A stretch of DNA of 64,000 nt, taken from Tremella fuciformis (lineage: Eukaryota > Basidiomycota > Tremellomycetes > Tremellales > Tremellaceae). A program made the translations under genes and the position numbers. Below are positions 39,572-50,554 of the stretch, piece by piece (position 1 is the first letter of the stretch; the number at the start of each line of letters is the position of its first letter). The DNA is taken from assembly GCA_032768795.1 (NCBI GenBank), contig CP136492.1, positions 62,001-126,000 on the forward strand. Reading direction: 5' to 3'. Below the pieces are notes generated by a model that did no database searches, was not told the DNA's origin, and worked only from the letters and a program-made list of their open reading frames with translations.

Positions 39572-40838
39572 CTACTTCGTTGCCTTTACAACCCCAGTAA
39601 GATCCCACGCTTCGCCGAGCAGCTCTTCGGTCATGGACCACATCCGGTTCTCGTTGTCCTGAGATGATCAATTGTACATCTGCTTAGGTCCGCAGATAAG
39701 CTCACCTCGCCGCGAGCACAGGCCGGGATCTTCCAGGACGAGAGAGTACTGTCTGGAGCGACGTAGCCACCATTGTCGTCTGCCACAATCAGCGTCGCGG
39801 AAGAGTGACACTGACTTTGCTCACTTTGGGCAATGGTCTCGTCGAAAGCAGCAACGTAGTAGCTTCCGCGATCAGCAAACCTTGGGATGCCAGAATATGT
39901 ACTCACCATGCGCAACCCTTGTCGAGTGGGTCCATCTTGTCGAGTCTAGGTTGCCCATCTTCGTCCAGGAACCCTAGGATGTCAGCCGCGATCTGGAGAA
40001 GCGGGAGATGAAGGAGCGAACCCATCTGCTTCTTGACATCCTCAGACAGATGCCGAGAGAGACCGGTCCAAACCCCTTCGCGTCAACAAACTTTGGCGTA
40101 CATGACAACATACCCACAGCCCGGAGAACAGGAAAAGAAGTCGACTCGACTGCCGGCGCGCCTTGCTGCTGCAGCCGCAAACAGGGCATTGAGGACTTTT
40201 GTCTGAGGATACCGTTCCTTGTACGTCTCAGGCTGGAGACAATTCGGATCGTCCCAAGAGAAGCTGTCAATGTACCAATTACCGGACACACTGGCGAAGC
40301 GGGGTCGACGGGATTGGGCTATCATCTTTGGCAACAATAATCTCTTCTTAGCGTGGATGTTAGCACCAAGTGTATCACGACCTGAGCCTCAGATTCTCTT
40401 CCAGCATAAAATCAAGTACTGACGTCAAGGGTCTCAGGCCAAACGTTGATTTCTTCCGCGGCTCTGCGCACCGAGTCAAACGAGCTGAGGTCAAGAATCA
40501 AACCCCGAATGGGAGCGGTATGTCCTGGGCCAGGTGTGGATATGGCCGAGATGGCTCCGTTCAATCTATTTCACTTCAGCAGTCGCCGCTGCATAGAGGA
40601 AGAATTCTGACTTTTCCTGGCTTCTGGCCGTCAGGACGACGAGCTTTGGCTCATGACGGACAAGATGGGTCGCAAATTCGGCGCCCAAGCCTCCCGGAGT
40701 TGCGCCAGTGATGAGCACTGTTTGATCAGGGAGCAGTGGGATCAGGTGGCAAAGAGACTGACCGACTTTGCCCTTGATCTGCGGAGCGTACCGAGCAGCC
40801 TGCTCGGCATTGGTAATGTCACACCCGTAGATAGACAT
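39572..40838 (-). CDS. short-chain dehydrogenase (retinol-dehydrogenase-like) lacking the NNAG segment
   Basis: From ATG 40838 (MSIYGCDITNAEQAARYAPQ) a junction restores QIKGKVVLITGATPGGLGAEF, the cofactor motif. The next exon gives RGLILDLSSFDSVRRAAEEI. Then LLLPKMIAQSRRPRFASVSG (active-site serine region), ERYPQTKVLNALFAAA (catalytic Y-x3-K), CSPG joined to WTGLSRHLSEDVKKQM, YYVAAFDETIA, NDNGGYVAPDS and RMWSMTEELLGEAW follow, with the stop at 39572. All junctions are GT-AG. One part is missing: the roughly 35 residues with NNAG normally present between the EEI-WPE and LLLPK blocks. Only a 77-base intron-like spacer (about 40351-40427) lies there. The spliced frame stays open, but without NNAG the enzyme is doubtful. 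Confidence 0.75.
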
Positions 40839-41028
40839 CACTCGATTGACCTCAAGTAACAAGCTTGTTGTAGACTTCAAGGTGAGAGACGATGCAGGAC
40901 CACGCGTAGCTTATGTATATGGCGCTGCAGGGGTTGACGCTAATGATCGCCGATGACCGACCGCCCGAGGGTAGCCCGACCTGCATGCATCCTTTCAGAT
41001 CTCTGGCTAGTTGCACAGTTAGACGAAA

Positions 41029-41790
41029 CTAGTTCTTGTCAAAGACAGCGACGGCAGCTTTGGCGGTCGATGCAGCACTTGCAGGGTTCATGCCCGTGAC
41101 GATACGCCCGTCGACCACATGGAAATCATCCCAGACGCCTGAGGAGCGTTGGTCTGTACGACTTAGCGGGGCTATCTGGTTGCCGTTGCACTCACAAGTC
41201 GCACCTAGTCGGGCTGCTAGATCTTCGTTGAGCTCCACGTTCCACTTGTTTAGCTCATTCATGATAGTCATGACGTTTTCGCCCTCAGTGGTGAAGCCGG
41301 TGACCTTCTTGCCCTTGATGACCGGGAGACCAGTCGAGAGGTCCTTGATGTCGGCGAAGATGGCGGTACCGTGGCAGGTGGAGCCAAGAACGCCGCCGCG
41401 AGCATAGATGTCCTCGGCAATCCTCTGTAGGCCGGATGCGGTCGGGTAGTCGATGAGGGCAGCATGACCGGCGGATGCGAAGAAGAGACCATAGTCCTTG
41501 CTGTTGAGATCCATTGGCTTGTTCAGGTGAGCGAGCTTCTGACGGAACTCGCTGTTTTCATCATTCCAGGTGGCGAGGTCCTCCCCGTTGAGGAAGTCGG
41601 CCTGCAGAGAGAGCCAATCCGGGGTATAGGACCCGGTCTCGGACGCGAGGTCGACGTCGAACCCCGCCTGGCGGAGGACTTTGAAGGGATGCAGAGCCTC
41701 AGTGACGAACATGCCCGTCGTCTCTTTGCCGTCGAACAAGGTGGCCTTGGCTGAAGTCACAACGATGAGGGCTTTGCGTGGGACAGACAT
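41029..41790 (-). CDS. DJ-1/PfpI family protein (Hsp31-like)
   Basis: About 235 residues, two exons: 41790 to about 41195 and about 41151 to 41029, with a 44-base intron. Class I glutamine-amidotransferase-like fold. It shows MSVPRKALIVVTSA, FDGKETTGMFVTEALHPF with the conserved acid in strand 1, LFFASAGHAALIDYP and the nucleophile elbow GGVLGSTCHGTA (Cys followed by His). Then come KGKKVTGFTTEGE and, after the intron, GVWDDFHVVDGRIVTGMNPASA. Fungal Hsp31-type relatives act as glutathione-independent glyoxalases (methylglyoxal to lactate) or stress chaperones. No targeting signal is seen. The promoter has ATATATA at about 41891-41897, about 100 bases before the ATG. Confidence 0.9.
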   Translation of the reverse strand: MSVPRKALIVVTSAKATLFDGKETTGMFVTEALHPFKVLRQAGFDVDLASETGSYTPDWLSLQADFLNGEDLATWNDENSEFRQKLAHLNKPMDLNSKDYGLFFASAGHAALIDYPTASGLQRIAEDIYARGGVLGSTCHGTAIFADIKDLSTGLPVIKGKKVTGFTTEGENVMTIMNELNKWNVELNEDLAARLGATCECNGNQIAPLSRTDQRSSGVWDDFHVVDGRIVTGMNPASAASTAKAAVAVFDKN

Positions 41791-42303
41791 TGTCGAAAGG
41801 TGTTCAGGTGTGTTTGGGATGTGTTTGGTAGATACTTGCGAGGAAAGTCGAAGTGGAGAATGAGTTGCTCATCGAGAGGACAGTCTCAGCATATATAGTC
41901 GCACCTGCCGTGCATGATGGCAAGTGGCCCTCTTGACTCTCTCTTCTCGTATCAGTCAGCGGGGTGGAGTTTCACAATCAAGCTCGCTAAAGGAATCAGT
42001 CCGCCTCCACCCGCTGATGGAGGTGATCATTCGATAGATGGCCTGCGTGTATAACTACGGAAGGGCAAAGACAATACTGCCGGTTGATCAGTCGATTGTT
42101 TTATCTAATCGCAATGCTGAGACGGAAGGCAAAGAGAGAGGCTAGAATCCTCGGAACGATCCGGAATCACAAACACCCCTCCACACCGCCTCCACTTTCT
42201 CCACCAAAAGGTAGCACGTACACCGTGTTTACTCCACCATCCCTCCACTGTCTCATCGCACGTTTCATCGCGGTTGCCTGGTAATCTATGACGGGGCAAT
42301 CAG
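41791..42303. promoter_or_regulatory. divergent promoter region, DJ-1 / zinc-cluster regulator
   Basis: 513 bases. TATA-like ATATATA at 41891-41897 for the DJ-1 gene, and CCCCT (stress-response-like element) at about 42176 on the regulator side. No gene recognised. Confidence 0.45.
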
Positions 42304-44544
42304 ATGAGCAGTCGGGCGTCCAACGCTGAGGGACCAGCTCCACGCAAGAGATCTCGTATCGCTTGTACCGAATGCAACGCCCGAAAAATCCGCTGCGATG
42401 TGACGCGCACAGGAACGCCCTGCACCAACTGCGCTGAGGACAAGACAACTCGATGCGAGGTCATTTCAAAGAGGAAGAGGCGGACGACTCAGAGTCAAGG
42501 GGCAGAAAGGACGGCCAGCGTGGAGCGTGATCGAGCTCTGGCTGAGGGTCCGCTGTACATCGGTACGTTCCATCATGACCAGGTCGAGCTTCATTCATCC
42601 AATCAGGTGATCATCATGCCGGTGCCCCGAATGTGTACGAGCTGCCCAATGCTCTTCCACCTAGCGGTTCTTCGATTGCACAAGTCCCGTCCGGCTCCCA
42701 TCTGCAGTCACCCCTAGCCGGAGGAGATGGATCTGATATGCCTGTGCGGCTGGAACCCCTCGACCTCCTGGTGTCGCAAGACCTCTTGCAATGTTACTTG
42801 CAGCATGTTCACTTCTTCCTACCGGTCTTGGAAGCCACCACTCTGACACAATGCAAGGAGGAGCAATTGCGGTGCGGCTTACTTGGCGGCTCGCCATTGC
42901 TGTACTGGGCCCTGATGCTTGCGGCCGCGAATGTGGGTGGCCGCTGCCAATGGGCTCTCATTGCTGACCTACAGTACGTGCAAGGAGACACGTTAGTCCG
43001 TAGCGGGTTCGCAACTCGAAAACTCCTGCGGACCACCCTGCATGGACGATGTAAGGTGAGCTACCCCGTCTCCTTTTCATCCTGCAGTTGACGCAGCAGA
43101 AACTTTTCGATAATGACAAGGGTACCGATCGCATCATTTTGATCCAGGCGACGACCTTGATGGGTTTCTGGTACAGCGATCCGGAGGACTACACGGGTGC
43201 GTGGTATTGGATCGGCGTCGCTATCTCACTCGCGCAACAAGCGGGTCTCCATCGCGACGCATCTCCCAACACATTTTCGAACATTCGAGGCTTGCGGCGC
43301 TCTCCCTCCTCATTGAGGCGGATCTGGTGGTGCCTCGTCGTGCGAGACCGATGGTTGTCGCTCGCTAAGGGTCTACCCATGCGCATCTATGAGGGGGACT
43401 GTGACGTCCCTTGCCCGACGCCAGACGACATCCTGGCAGACATGAGGTTCATGGACGTCGAAGGGATGGCTCGACTCGGCAGCATCGACTTTGAGAAGCT
43501 ATCCTTTATATTCCCGGCTTTTGCGAGGGCTAGCGATTGTCTCGGACAGATCTTAAGAGCGCACTACGGGCCCACAGCGGAACGCCAACCCCTTATTGGA
43601 GCCGGCTTGATCGCCAAGCATGGGGAGGACCTCAGGTCATGCATACCGGCGTCACAGACCTGGGTGGGCGCATCCAGGGAGACGCGAGTGCAGTTCTGCT
43701 ACCTGGAGTTGTACTGCCAGTGAGTAAATGTCTCTCAACCGAGGACGGTCGCTGATGCCCGCAGAGCCATCGGCGCCGTCCTCTATCGACCCTATGTGCT
43801 CAATGACGTTCCCGATCTCGCTCACCACATACGGGAGCAGGCCCTCGAAAACGCGCATCGCGCTGCTGCGCAGACGAACATGGTGCTCGAGAAGCTCATC
43901 GATCTGGACGCGATACAGCTCCTAAAGCCAATGGCGTGAGTATCTCTGCGCTGAGGCCCAGAAGGACGGATCAATGGAATGCATGGCTGATGCGCAGGAT
44001 CACTGCTATCATTCCCACAATGCAAATTCACCTGGCAGACTGCCATTCTTCTGTCCTCGCCCGCCGCATTCTCGGCAAACACAAGCTCGACCTATGCATG
44101 CTGGTCTTATCGCTCGTTCGCGACACGTATTGGAGCGCAGGCGTTATGCATGACCTCTTTGCACGCGCGATGGAGACCTTACCACCTGCCGACGTGCCCA
44201 CAATCACGGCTCAACCGGTAGTGTCGAACCCACCGGCCATGGCGGTCCAATCAGTACCCATCGAGCAGGGCATCTTGTCGAATTCAATGATCTTCGGTGG
44301 CACTACGGCTGCATCGGTACCGGCACCGGCACCGATCAGGCGAGAGGACGGCGCGTGGGACGCAACGATACCGGATCTACAGGCTATGCAGCAATCGTGG
44401 ACCCCGCCCCCGATCACTTCCGATGCCTCCATAGTCAACACACTGAGTCTGGAGCAGCTTCTCGACCCTCGCTTCACGCTTTTCGACATACCGTTCAACA
44501 TGCTGGCTCCGGATGGTACCATTGATCCCTCGGCTCTCGGATGA
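42304..44544 (+). CDS. Zn(II)2Cys6 transcription factor
   Basis: Regulator from ATG 42304. The cluster starts at residue 21: CTECNARKIRCD, then CTNCAEDKTTRC, with cysteines at 21, 24, 31, 40, 43 and 51, followed by a basic stretch KRKRR. After introns near 42560, 43057, 43723 and 43936 the fungal-specific domain is clear: QDLLQCYLQHVHFFLPVLE, LLYWALMLAAANV, ILIQATTLMGFWY, GVAISLAQQAGLHRD, RRIWWCLVVRDRWLSLAKG and PMRIYEGDCDVPCP. This resembles cutinase-factor-like regulators. The tail is proline/serine-rich, ending TGA 44542-44544. A feruloyl-esterase-like gene follows 191 bases downstream on the same strand, a possible target. Confidence 0.88.
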
Positions 44545-44735
44545 CTCAGCGGATGGGGCCGGGCAGCATGACATGTGGGCCAACCTAGGTGATGCCGATG
44601 TAACCGACACAACCGTTCCGGTCGTATTAGCCTCCACTTGTTGGAGATCATGATATACAAGTAGCCCCACGGGGCACTTGGTGTCCCTCATCACCACTTC
44701 TGCTCGCTCACAGAGGCCGACGAAGCCCCGTAGTC

Positions 44736-45778
44736 ATGCGTTTCTCGGTGACTAGCATCCTTGCGGTGCTTGCAGGCTGCAGCGCCGCCCTCGCCGCGCC
44801 TAGTCGTCGATGGGCCTACCCCGACAGTCTTCTCGGCGGTTGCGGCAAAGTCCTTCCATCTGGTCAAACAAACGGCGGGACGTACAACATCTCTATTACC
44901 AGTAGCGGAATTCAGCGATCCTATCTCGTCTTCGTTCCCCCGCACTACAACTCGCGGATCCCCACCCCGCTCATCCTGTCGTACCATGGGGGAAACCGTA
45001 ACGCCACCCAACAGCTCCAGCTTGACTTGCTCACTGAGCCACAATTCAACACTGTGTCATTCGTCATATACCCTCAAGGCCAGAGCGTGAGCGTGAATTG
45101 CTATCTCGGACATAAGACTAATGGCAGAACTCGTGGGAAGGCGTCCCGGGTGACACCTCGCCGGACCTTCAATTCACGACAGACATCATCGACCAACTCC
45201 AGTCGGAATACTGCATCGACCCAACCCGGATCGGCGCAACTGGCAAATCTGACGGAGCCGGTTTTGTCAATCTCCTCGCGTGCGACTCGACTCTCTCCAA
45301 CCGCATCGCGGCTTTTGCTCCAGTTTCGGGGGCATACTACGTTGACACTCTCCCCTGCTCCCCTTCGACGGTTGACCTTCCCTGCTCTCCTGGAAGAAAC
45401 GATATACCTATGCTCGCGTTCCATGGTGGCAATGACACCACCATCGCTTACCTCGGAGGGGAGCGAAAGAACGAGTGTCTCCCAACCATCCCGCACTTTA
45501 TCCAATCGTGGGCGGCTCGCGACGGCCTGGCCGAACCACAGAACAAGACCATCCCTGTGGCGGCGGACACGGTGCTGTATCAGTTTGGCGATGCGAGCTG
45601 GGCGACCGCAGGCTTGGTCGGCCTGTACTTTGAGAGCAATATCGGGCATGACTGGCCCAGTACCGAGCCTAACTCCGATAATCAAGCCAGTGGACATCAT
45701 GTCGCCAACTACAATGCCACACCGAGGGTACTGGACTTCTTCGCCAGTCATCCGCTGCCGGTGCAGTATCTGTTGTGA
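44736..45778 (+). CDS. secreted feruloyl-esterase-like enzyme (CE1)
   Basis: Two exons, 44736 to 45090 and from about 45129 to TGA 45776-45778, with a 38-base intron. Residues 1-20 (MRFSVTSILAVLAGCSAALA) form a signal peptide. The mature protein shows GGCGKVLPSGQ, LSYHGGNRNATQQ (oxyanion HGG) and, across the intron, NSWEGVPGDTSPDL. The nucleophile elbow is ATGKSDGAGF, then AFAPVSGAYYV, the Asp region FHGGNDTTIAY and the His near SGHHVANY. This fits FaeC-type feruloyl esterases/polyhydroxyalkanoate-depolymerase-like enzymes, which release ferulic acid from plant cell-wall polymers. Several cysteines and N-glycosylation sites (NGT, NAT, NKT, NYN) agree with secretion. Confidence 0.88.
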
Positions 45779-46104
45779 CGTGACCGTTGAGCGTGTGGAT
45801 GGAAGTCGTATCGGGGGACAGATGGCGATCGCGTGAATAAAGTCGGGACTTCGCTGCAATGCATTGGATAGCGGCGATCACATGTGATGAAGAAAGTATC
45901 CCACTACGGGTACAAGCTTCTCATCCGTGATTTCTATCACGTCCTTTTGCTTTTCGACTCAATCAATCGCGAAGCCGTCTTGGTGTAAGGCAAGATGGAG
46001 AGCTCCTTCGATATCCACGCACGTCTTGTAAGCGCTGCTGCTCGCTTGGATGACGCAGGAAGCACACATTTCCATACCGTATGCATGAAGACACTCTAAC
46101 ATCG
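45779..46104. other. convergent intergenic region
   Basis: 326 bases between two facing stop codons; no feature recognised beyond expected terminators. Confidence 0.4.
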
Positions 46105-47129
46105 TTACAATTGTTCCAACCAACCCGAGATGAGGGCTATCATCTCCTTCGTGCAGCTGTGGCCGGTATTCTCCTGGATGAATAATGAGGTCTGATCACT
46201 GCTCTCCGCTTGTCGTCTGCGTTCGAGCCATTCCGCAGTGTAACGTGGCGGCACAAGCGGATCCTCTTTGCCACCACACAGCAAAGCAGGAATGTCTCGT
46301 GGGAAGCGCTCAAACACGTCCTGGTCCCTCGCAGAGACAAGCTTGTCGACGCTTTCGGGCCAAAGAGGAACCGGCTCCTCTGCCTGGCAGCTCATATTTG
46401 GTCGAGACCGGTCAAACAGCTTCAGCCGATCAAGCAGTAGAGAGCGCAAAGAGGGACAGCCAACGACAATGACGAGAGCTGCAATCTGTTGTCGAGCGAT
46501 CAGGGAGAGACGATACGCCATATGCCCGCCGAGAGAGACTCCCATGACGACATGTCGCATCTTGCTGATATTGGTCAGGTAGGCGGGAAGGTAGTCAAGC
46601 ACCAGCTTGAAGTCCATTGCCGCGGCATCGATGGTCGATAAGAGGTCGGCCCTGAGAGCTCAGCACTACGATCAGAGGGATCATTGAATCATGACTCACG
46701 CGTGAGTGACGTTGCCGTCCGACCAAGTTCCATTTGCTTTACGACTGACCTGCTCATTAGCCAAAGACTGTCCCTCTGCTGCTATGCGCTCACTTCTCTT
46801 TTCCCATGATTACGCATGTCCATGGTAAGAGCGATCATCCTGACCGACTTTTCCATCCGTCGACACTCGATACGATGACGATACAGGAGCTCGTGAGCGA
46901 TCCCCTCGGTGACTGCGTATGTTCTCGTTCGCATATGGGCGAGATGCAGGACGGTCACCAGGTGCTCGGATGAGTCGAGCTCGTCCAGACCGTAGATGTA
47001 GACCTCGATCCCGCCTATCACGAGCATACGCTTTGACGACCGAGGCGTCTCATCCGGCAGGGCGAAGCGAGGCTCGAGCGGCCGAAGGGGGGTCAGGGGC
47101 GGCGAGGGTGTGGGCGATGGACTGAACAT
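46105..47129 (-). CDS. alpha/beta hydrolase
   Basis: Three exons from ATG 47129 to TAA 46105-46107. A proline-rich start (MFSPSPTPSPPLTPLRPLEP) leads to GIEVYIYGL, HLAHMRTRTYAVTEGIAHEL and LTMDMRNHGKR. Two introns of about 45-50 bases are removed in frame, giving KANGTWSDGNVTHAADLLS and MDFKLVLDYLPAYL. The nucleophile elbow is MGVSLGGHMAYRL, the acid is in LLCGGKEDPLVPP and the histidine in NTGHSCTKEM. This is a complete Ser-Asp-His triad with lid residues. The pattern DMRNHG...N is common in a basidiomycete/ascomycete family of unknown substrate. There is no signal peptide. It is convergent with the feruloyl-esterase-like gene. Confidence 0.85.
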
Positions 47130-47536
47130 GGTGACAGACTGGAGTTCGAGCACGATAGGATTAGAAGGAGGTAGGACCTGCAGCGACCACAAAACTGACG
47201 GGCGTATGCCGAAGTGTGACCGACATCCTCTTCACCTCTTTGTCTATGGCCAAATTCCGGTTCGTCACATCTCGGATCGGCTGCATGAAGTGAACTTCCC
47301 CTAAACAACGACAAGAAGAGAACGGGTACGTCGGCAATTAGTAATGTGCAACGGCTTTGTCGGCTCCTGGTGGACCTCTCCCGGATGAGAAGGTTGTCTC
47401 GGTTGTGTCGGCATTGTCATTGGTGCACCCGCACCTTTGCGGGGGATCCGCATCGAAGTACATTAAGCACTGATTTCTGACCCCCACACCCCGCAATGAG
47501 CTCAACTCGAAGCCTCGATCTGGCCGAGCACCCATC
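47130..47536. promoter_or_regulatory. divergent promoter region, hydrolase / anion porter
   Basis: 407 bases between two starts facing outward. No TATA box or repeated motif stood out. A few CGG/CCG triplets are present. Confidence 0.35.
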
Positions 47537-49174
47537 ATGTCTTCAGCTCCTGACGCTATCGACTCTATTCCAGAGGTAGAGAAGACCGACATCCGGCATG
47601 TTGAATCTGGGAACGATGTTGTCCTTGACAAGCTCGGGGAGGCGACGATCGACCACGAAGCTGAACGTCGCCTGGTCCGCAAGCTGGATCTTTGGTGAGC
47701 CGTAGTCTCAGCATATGTACTCTTCGTCTGACACCGCTCAGGATCGTCCCCATCATGATGTTCACGTACTTTCTACAATCATACGACAAAGGAATCCTCT
47801 CCTCATCCACGCAGTTCGGCATCTTGACCGATCTCGACCTCGAGAAGGTGATAGGTCACAAGGCCAATGGCACAGCTATCATTTCGGAGAAGCGCTTCTC
47901 AAATGCGTCCATGGTCTTCTACATCGGGTACCTGGTCGGCACATGGCCCATGATGCTGCTCTCACAAAAGTTTGGCCCATCCCGCACTCTCGGCCTCTCC
48001 ACTCTGATTTGGGGGGCCGTCGTTATGTCCACCGCGGGCTGCTCGGGCTACGCAGGCATCATTATCAACCGCCTGTTCCTCGGTATCTTCGAGTCCGCTG
48101 TTGCACCTGGATTCACGGTGCTGGTCACCTTCTGGTGGACGAGGGAGGAACAGGCGCTGCGTACCAGCTTTTGGTACTCGTGCGTCGGGATCGCCACGAC
48201 TCTGTCGCCCTTGATCAACTACGGTCTTGGCCGCATCAACACACCTCTCGCCCCTTGGAAGCCTCTGTTTCTGATCCTTGGCGGCATCACGGTAGCTTGG
48301 TCATTCGTCATTCTGTTCTTCCTTCCCGATGACCCTCGGACTTGCAAGCGGCTCACCGAGGACGAGCGAGCGCTGGCGATTGCCCGCCTGGAACGAAATC
48401 GGGCAGGAACCATCACACATGAGCTCAACCGAGGACAGATTGTCAAGGCTTTGACCGACTACAAGGTCCTGTCCTCGGCACTCATCATCCTCCTGACTGG
48501 CGTGCCGTCCGGTGCACTCGGTACGTTCGGTACTCTGGTCATCAACGGCTTTGGCTTTGACCACTTCCAATCTCTCGCTCTTACTTGTCCTATCGGAGCC
48601 ATCACCTTCTCGAGCATCATGCTTGCAGGATACCTGACACGCCGATTTGCCAATCTTCGATACATCCTCATTGTCGTCTTTGTCCTCATATCCCTCGCCG
48701 GCACCCTCATATGCTGGATCGCTGGGTCCACAGGTTCACGAGGACTCTTATATGCCGGGGTGCTTCTCATCGCCGTTCAAGTGGCCTCTGGTGGTCTGGC
48801 GGTCTCTCTAGCTGCATCAAACAACGCCGGGCACACCAGTGAGTTGGGACGCCTTCTATGCTCGAGAAAGACTGACATGAAAAGAAAAGTCAACTGTCAG
48901 CGCCTTGACTTTCATTGGGTACTGCGTAGGCAATGTCATCGGGCCGGTCATCTTTGGTGCTTCGCCAGCGCCTGTCTATCGCGCAGGTTTTTCTGGGTCG
49001 ACAATCTGCCTTGCGCTTGTCGTTGTGATTGGAACGGCAACGTACATCGCCCTCAGGCGCGAAAATGTGAAGAGAGACCGGATCAATGGGCCAATCGCTG
49101 GCACTGTAGCCCATCACCACTTTGACGAAGACCTATCGGACAAGCAGAACGAGGAGTTCAGATATGTCTTGTGA
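47537..49174 (+). CDS. MFS anion:cation symporter (Dal5/allantoate-permease-like)
   Basis: Three exons: 47537 to 47695, 47742 to about 48840, and about 48895 to TGA 49172-49174. The N-terminal tail is acidic, ending ERRLVRKLDLW. Helix 1 is PIMMFTYFLQSYDKGILSSS, a D-K motif of the ACS family. Then come IGYLVGTWPMMLLSQKFG, NRLFLGIFESAVAPGFTVLV, TFWWTREEQALRTSFWYSC, LPDDPRTCKRLTEDERALAI and the second half SALTFIGYCVGNVIGPVIFG. The family moves allantoate, vitamins (nicotinate, biotin, pantothenate) or carboxylates; the substrate is not deducible. The downstream gene is convergent at 49455. Confidence 0.88.
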
Positions 49175-49454
49175 GGACTGCCATCAGCTATGGTACCACC
49201 AAGGTTGGCGGATAAACGGTTTGGGAAAGGCAATGAAGTGGGAAAACCGATGTCCTTGATGCGTATGAATCTCTCTATTCCTGTTGTCGCTGCACTTCTA
49301 ACGCGGACTTGGAGGCCGTACTGGAGTGGTGTGGTGTGACTGATTTACTTACAATGCAGGGTATTAGGAATGGCGACAGGTACGATCGTGGCATCAACGA
49401 CGAGTCAAACAGTAAATCCGGTAGCTGTTACGAAGAAATCGACTACAATAGGAA

Positions 49455-50105
49455 TCAGTGCGTGAGGCTAAAATGGATCTTGCTACTCAAGGCATCGATG
49501 ACCTCCCGCTGGGTGATCATTCGCTGGGGCCTGTTCCACACCACCGGGAGGGTGCTGCGCACGCCATCCGTGATGTACGCCTGCCAAGTCCCATCCTTCT
49601 CGCACTGGGTGTGTATGCTGTACGGTGTTCCTCTCGCCCCGGTACCGTAATGAATGCGGGTAGGCGCGGCGAAGAAGGCTCCACCGTACAGTGTCGAAGT
49701 ATCGATCCTGGCCAGGTACGAGTACATGTCTTGCATGGTAGCTCGGTTGGGAGGGCCTCGTGTGCGGCCCACGGGCATGCTCTGTCAAGCAAGGTCAGCA
49801 CTTTCCCCGTCTCCAGACATCATTTCGCTCGAGGATGCTAAGACTCAAGGAGAAAGTAGGAGACGAATTGACATCGCCCCAGCCTGCGACGTGGCAACAC
49901 ATTGCTCACCCCAACTGCACGAAGGCGAGTGATCAGCGCGCTGATGATCGAATCGGTTCACAAAGGGTAGCAAGGCGCAGGAACTGGGGAGAACTCACGA
50001 GGAGTAGATTGAATCTGAGAAGTTGACAATAAGAGAGCGGTAGCCAGAGCTGACGGGGCCAGAGTAGTGCGGGCGAGCGCCAGCGTGGAGTGGGCGGAAG
50101 TCCAT
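49455..50105 (-). CDS. unrecognised small protein
   Basis: Best model: exon 1 from ATG 50105 (MDFRPLHAGARPHYSGPVSS, then GYRSLIVNFSDSIYS), a long intron, a short exon (ILERND), and a last exon encoding MPVGRTRGPPNRATMQDMYS, then YLARIDTSTLYGGAFFAAPT, RIHYGTG, SIHTQCEKDGTWQAYI, RPQRMITQREVIDALSSK and a stop at 49455. About 155-160 residues. It has no signal peptide, no membrane helix and no familiar catalytic motif. The last exon is open for over 100 codons with normal composition, so it is coding with good probability; the first exon and the short middle exon are less sure. It lies between a Dal5-like porter and a PhyH-like oxygenase, which gives no firm clue. Confidence 0.5.
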
Positions 50106-50554
50106 CGAGCAGATACACCATGCTCTTATACTCGTACCCTCAGCTCGGGGTTTCGGCGAGAGAAGGCTTTTCGCGACCTTTGGTCGAGGACAACTTCGCC
50201 GCACGGACGGGTATGAAGTCATCACTTACGCTGTGTGCTGCTTTCGCTTGACTGCCGAGTCTGCAGATCTGTTCCGAGCCTTAAAGGCAGCGCAATCGAG
50301 GTCAGTGATGCCGGGTGTGGGCTCCGAAAGGCATAGCGGGCATCATGATGTTGAGGATTGAGGCCACTACATGACCTGAAGTGAGATGCGTGCTCCCTTT
50401 CGGGTCACAGCCGGAGCAGCAGTGAAAGTATGATGAGTACCCGGTGTTCGGTGACGCACAACAGTATTGACCGGGCTGTAAGCAGACATGGAGTAAACCA
50501 TGATGAACGATGATGACTTAGGACTACAATGATATACACTCTCGTCACCCAGAC
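50106..50554. other. intergenic region
   Basis: 449 bases between two minus-strand genes. Nothing coding is recognised; promoter of the small gene and terminator of the oxygenase expected. Confidence 0.35.
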
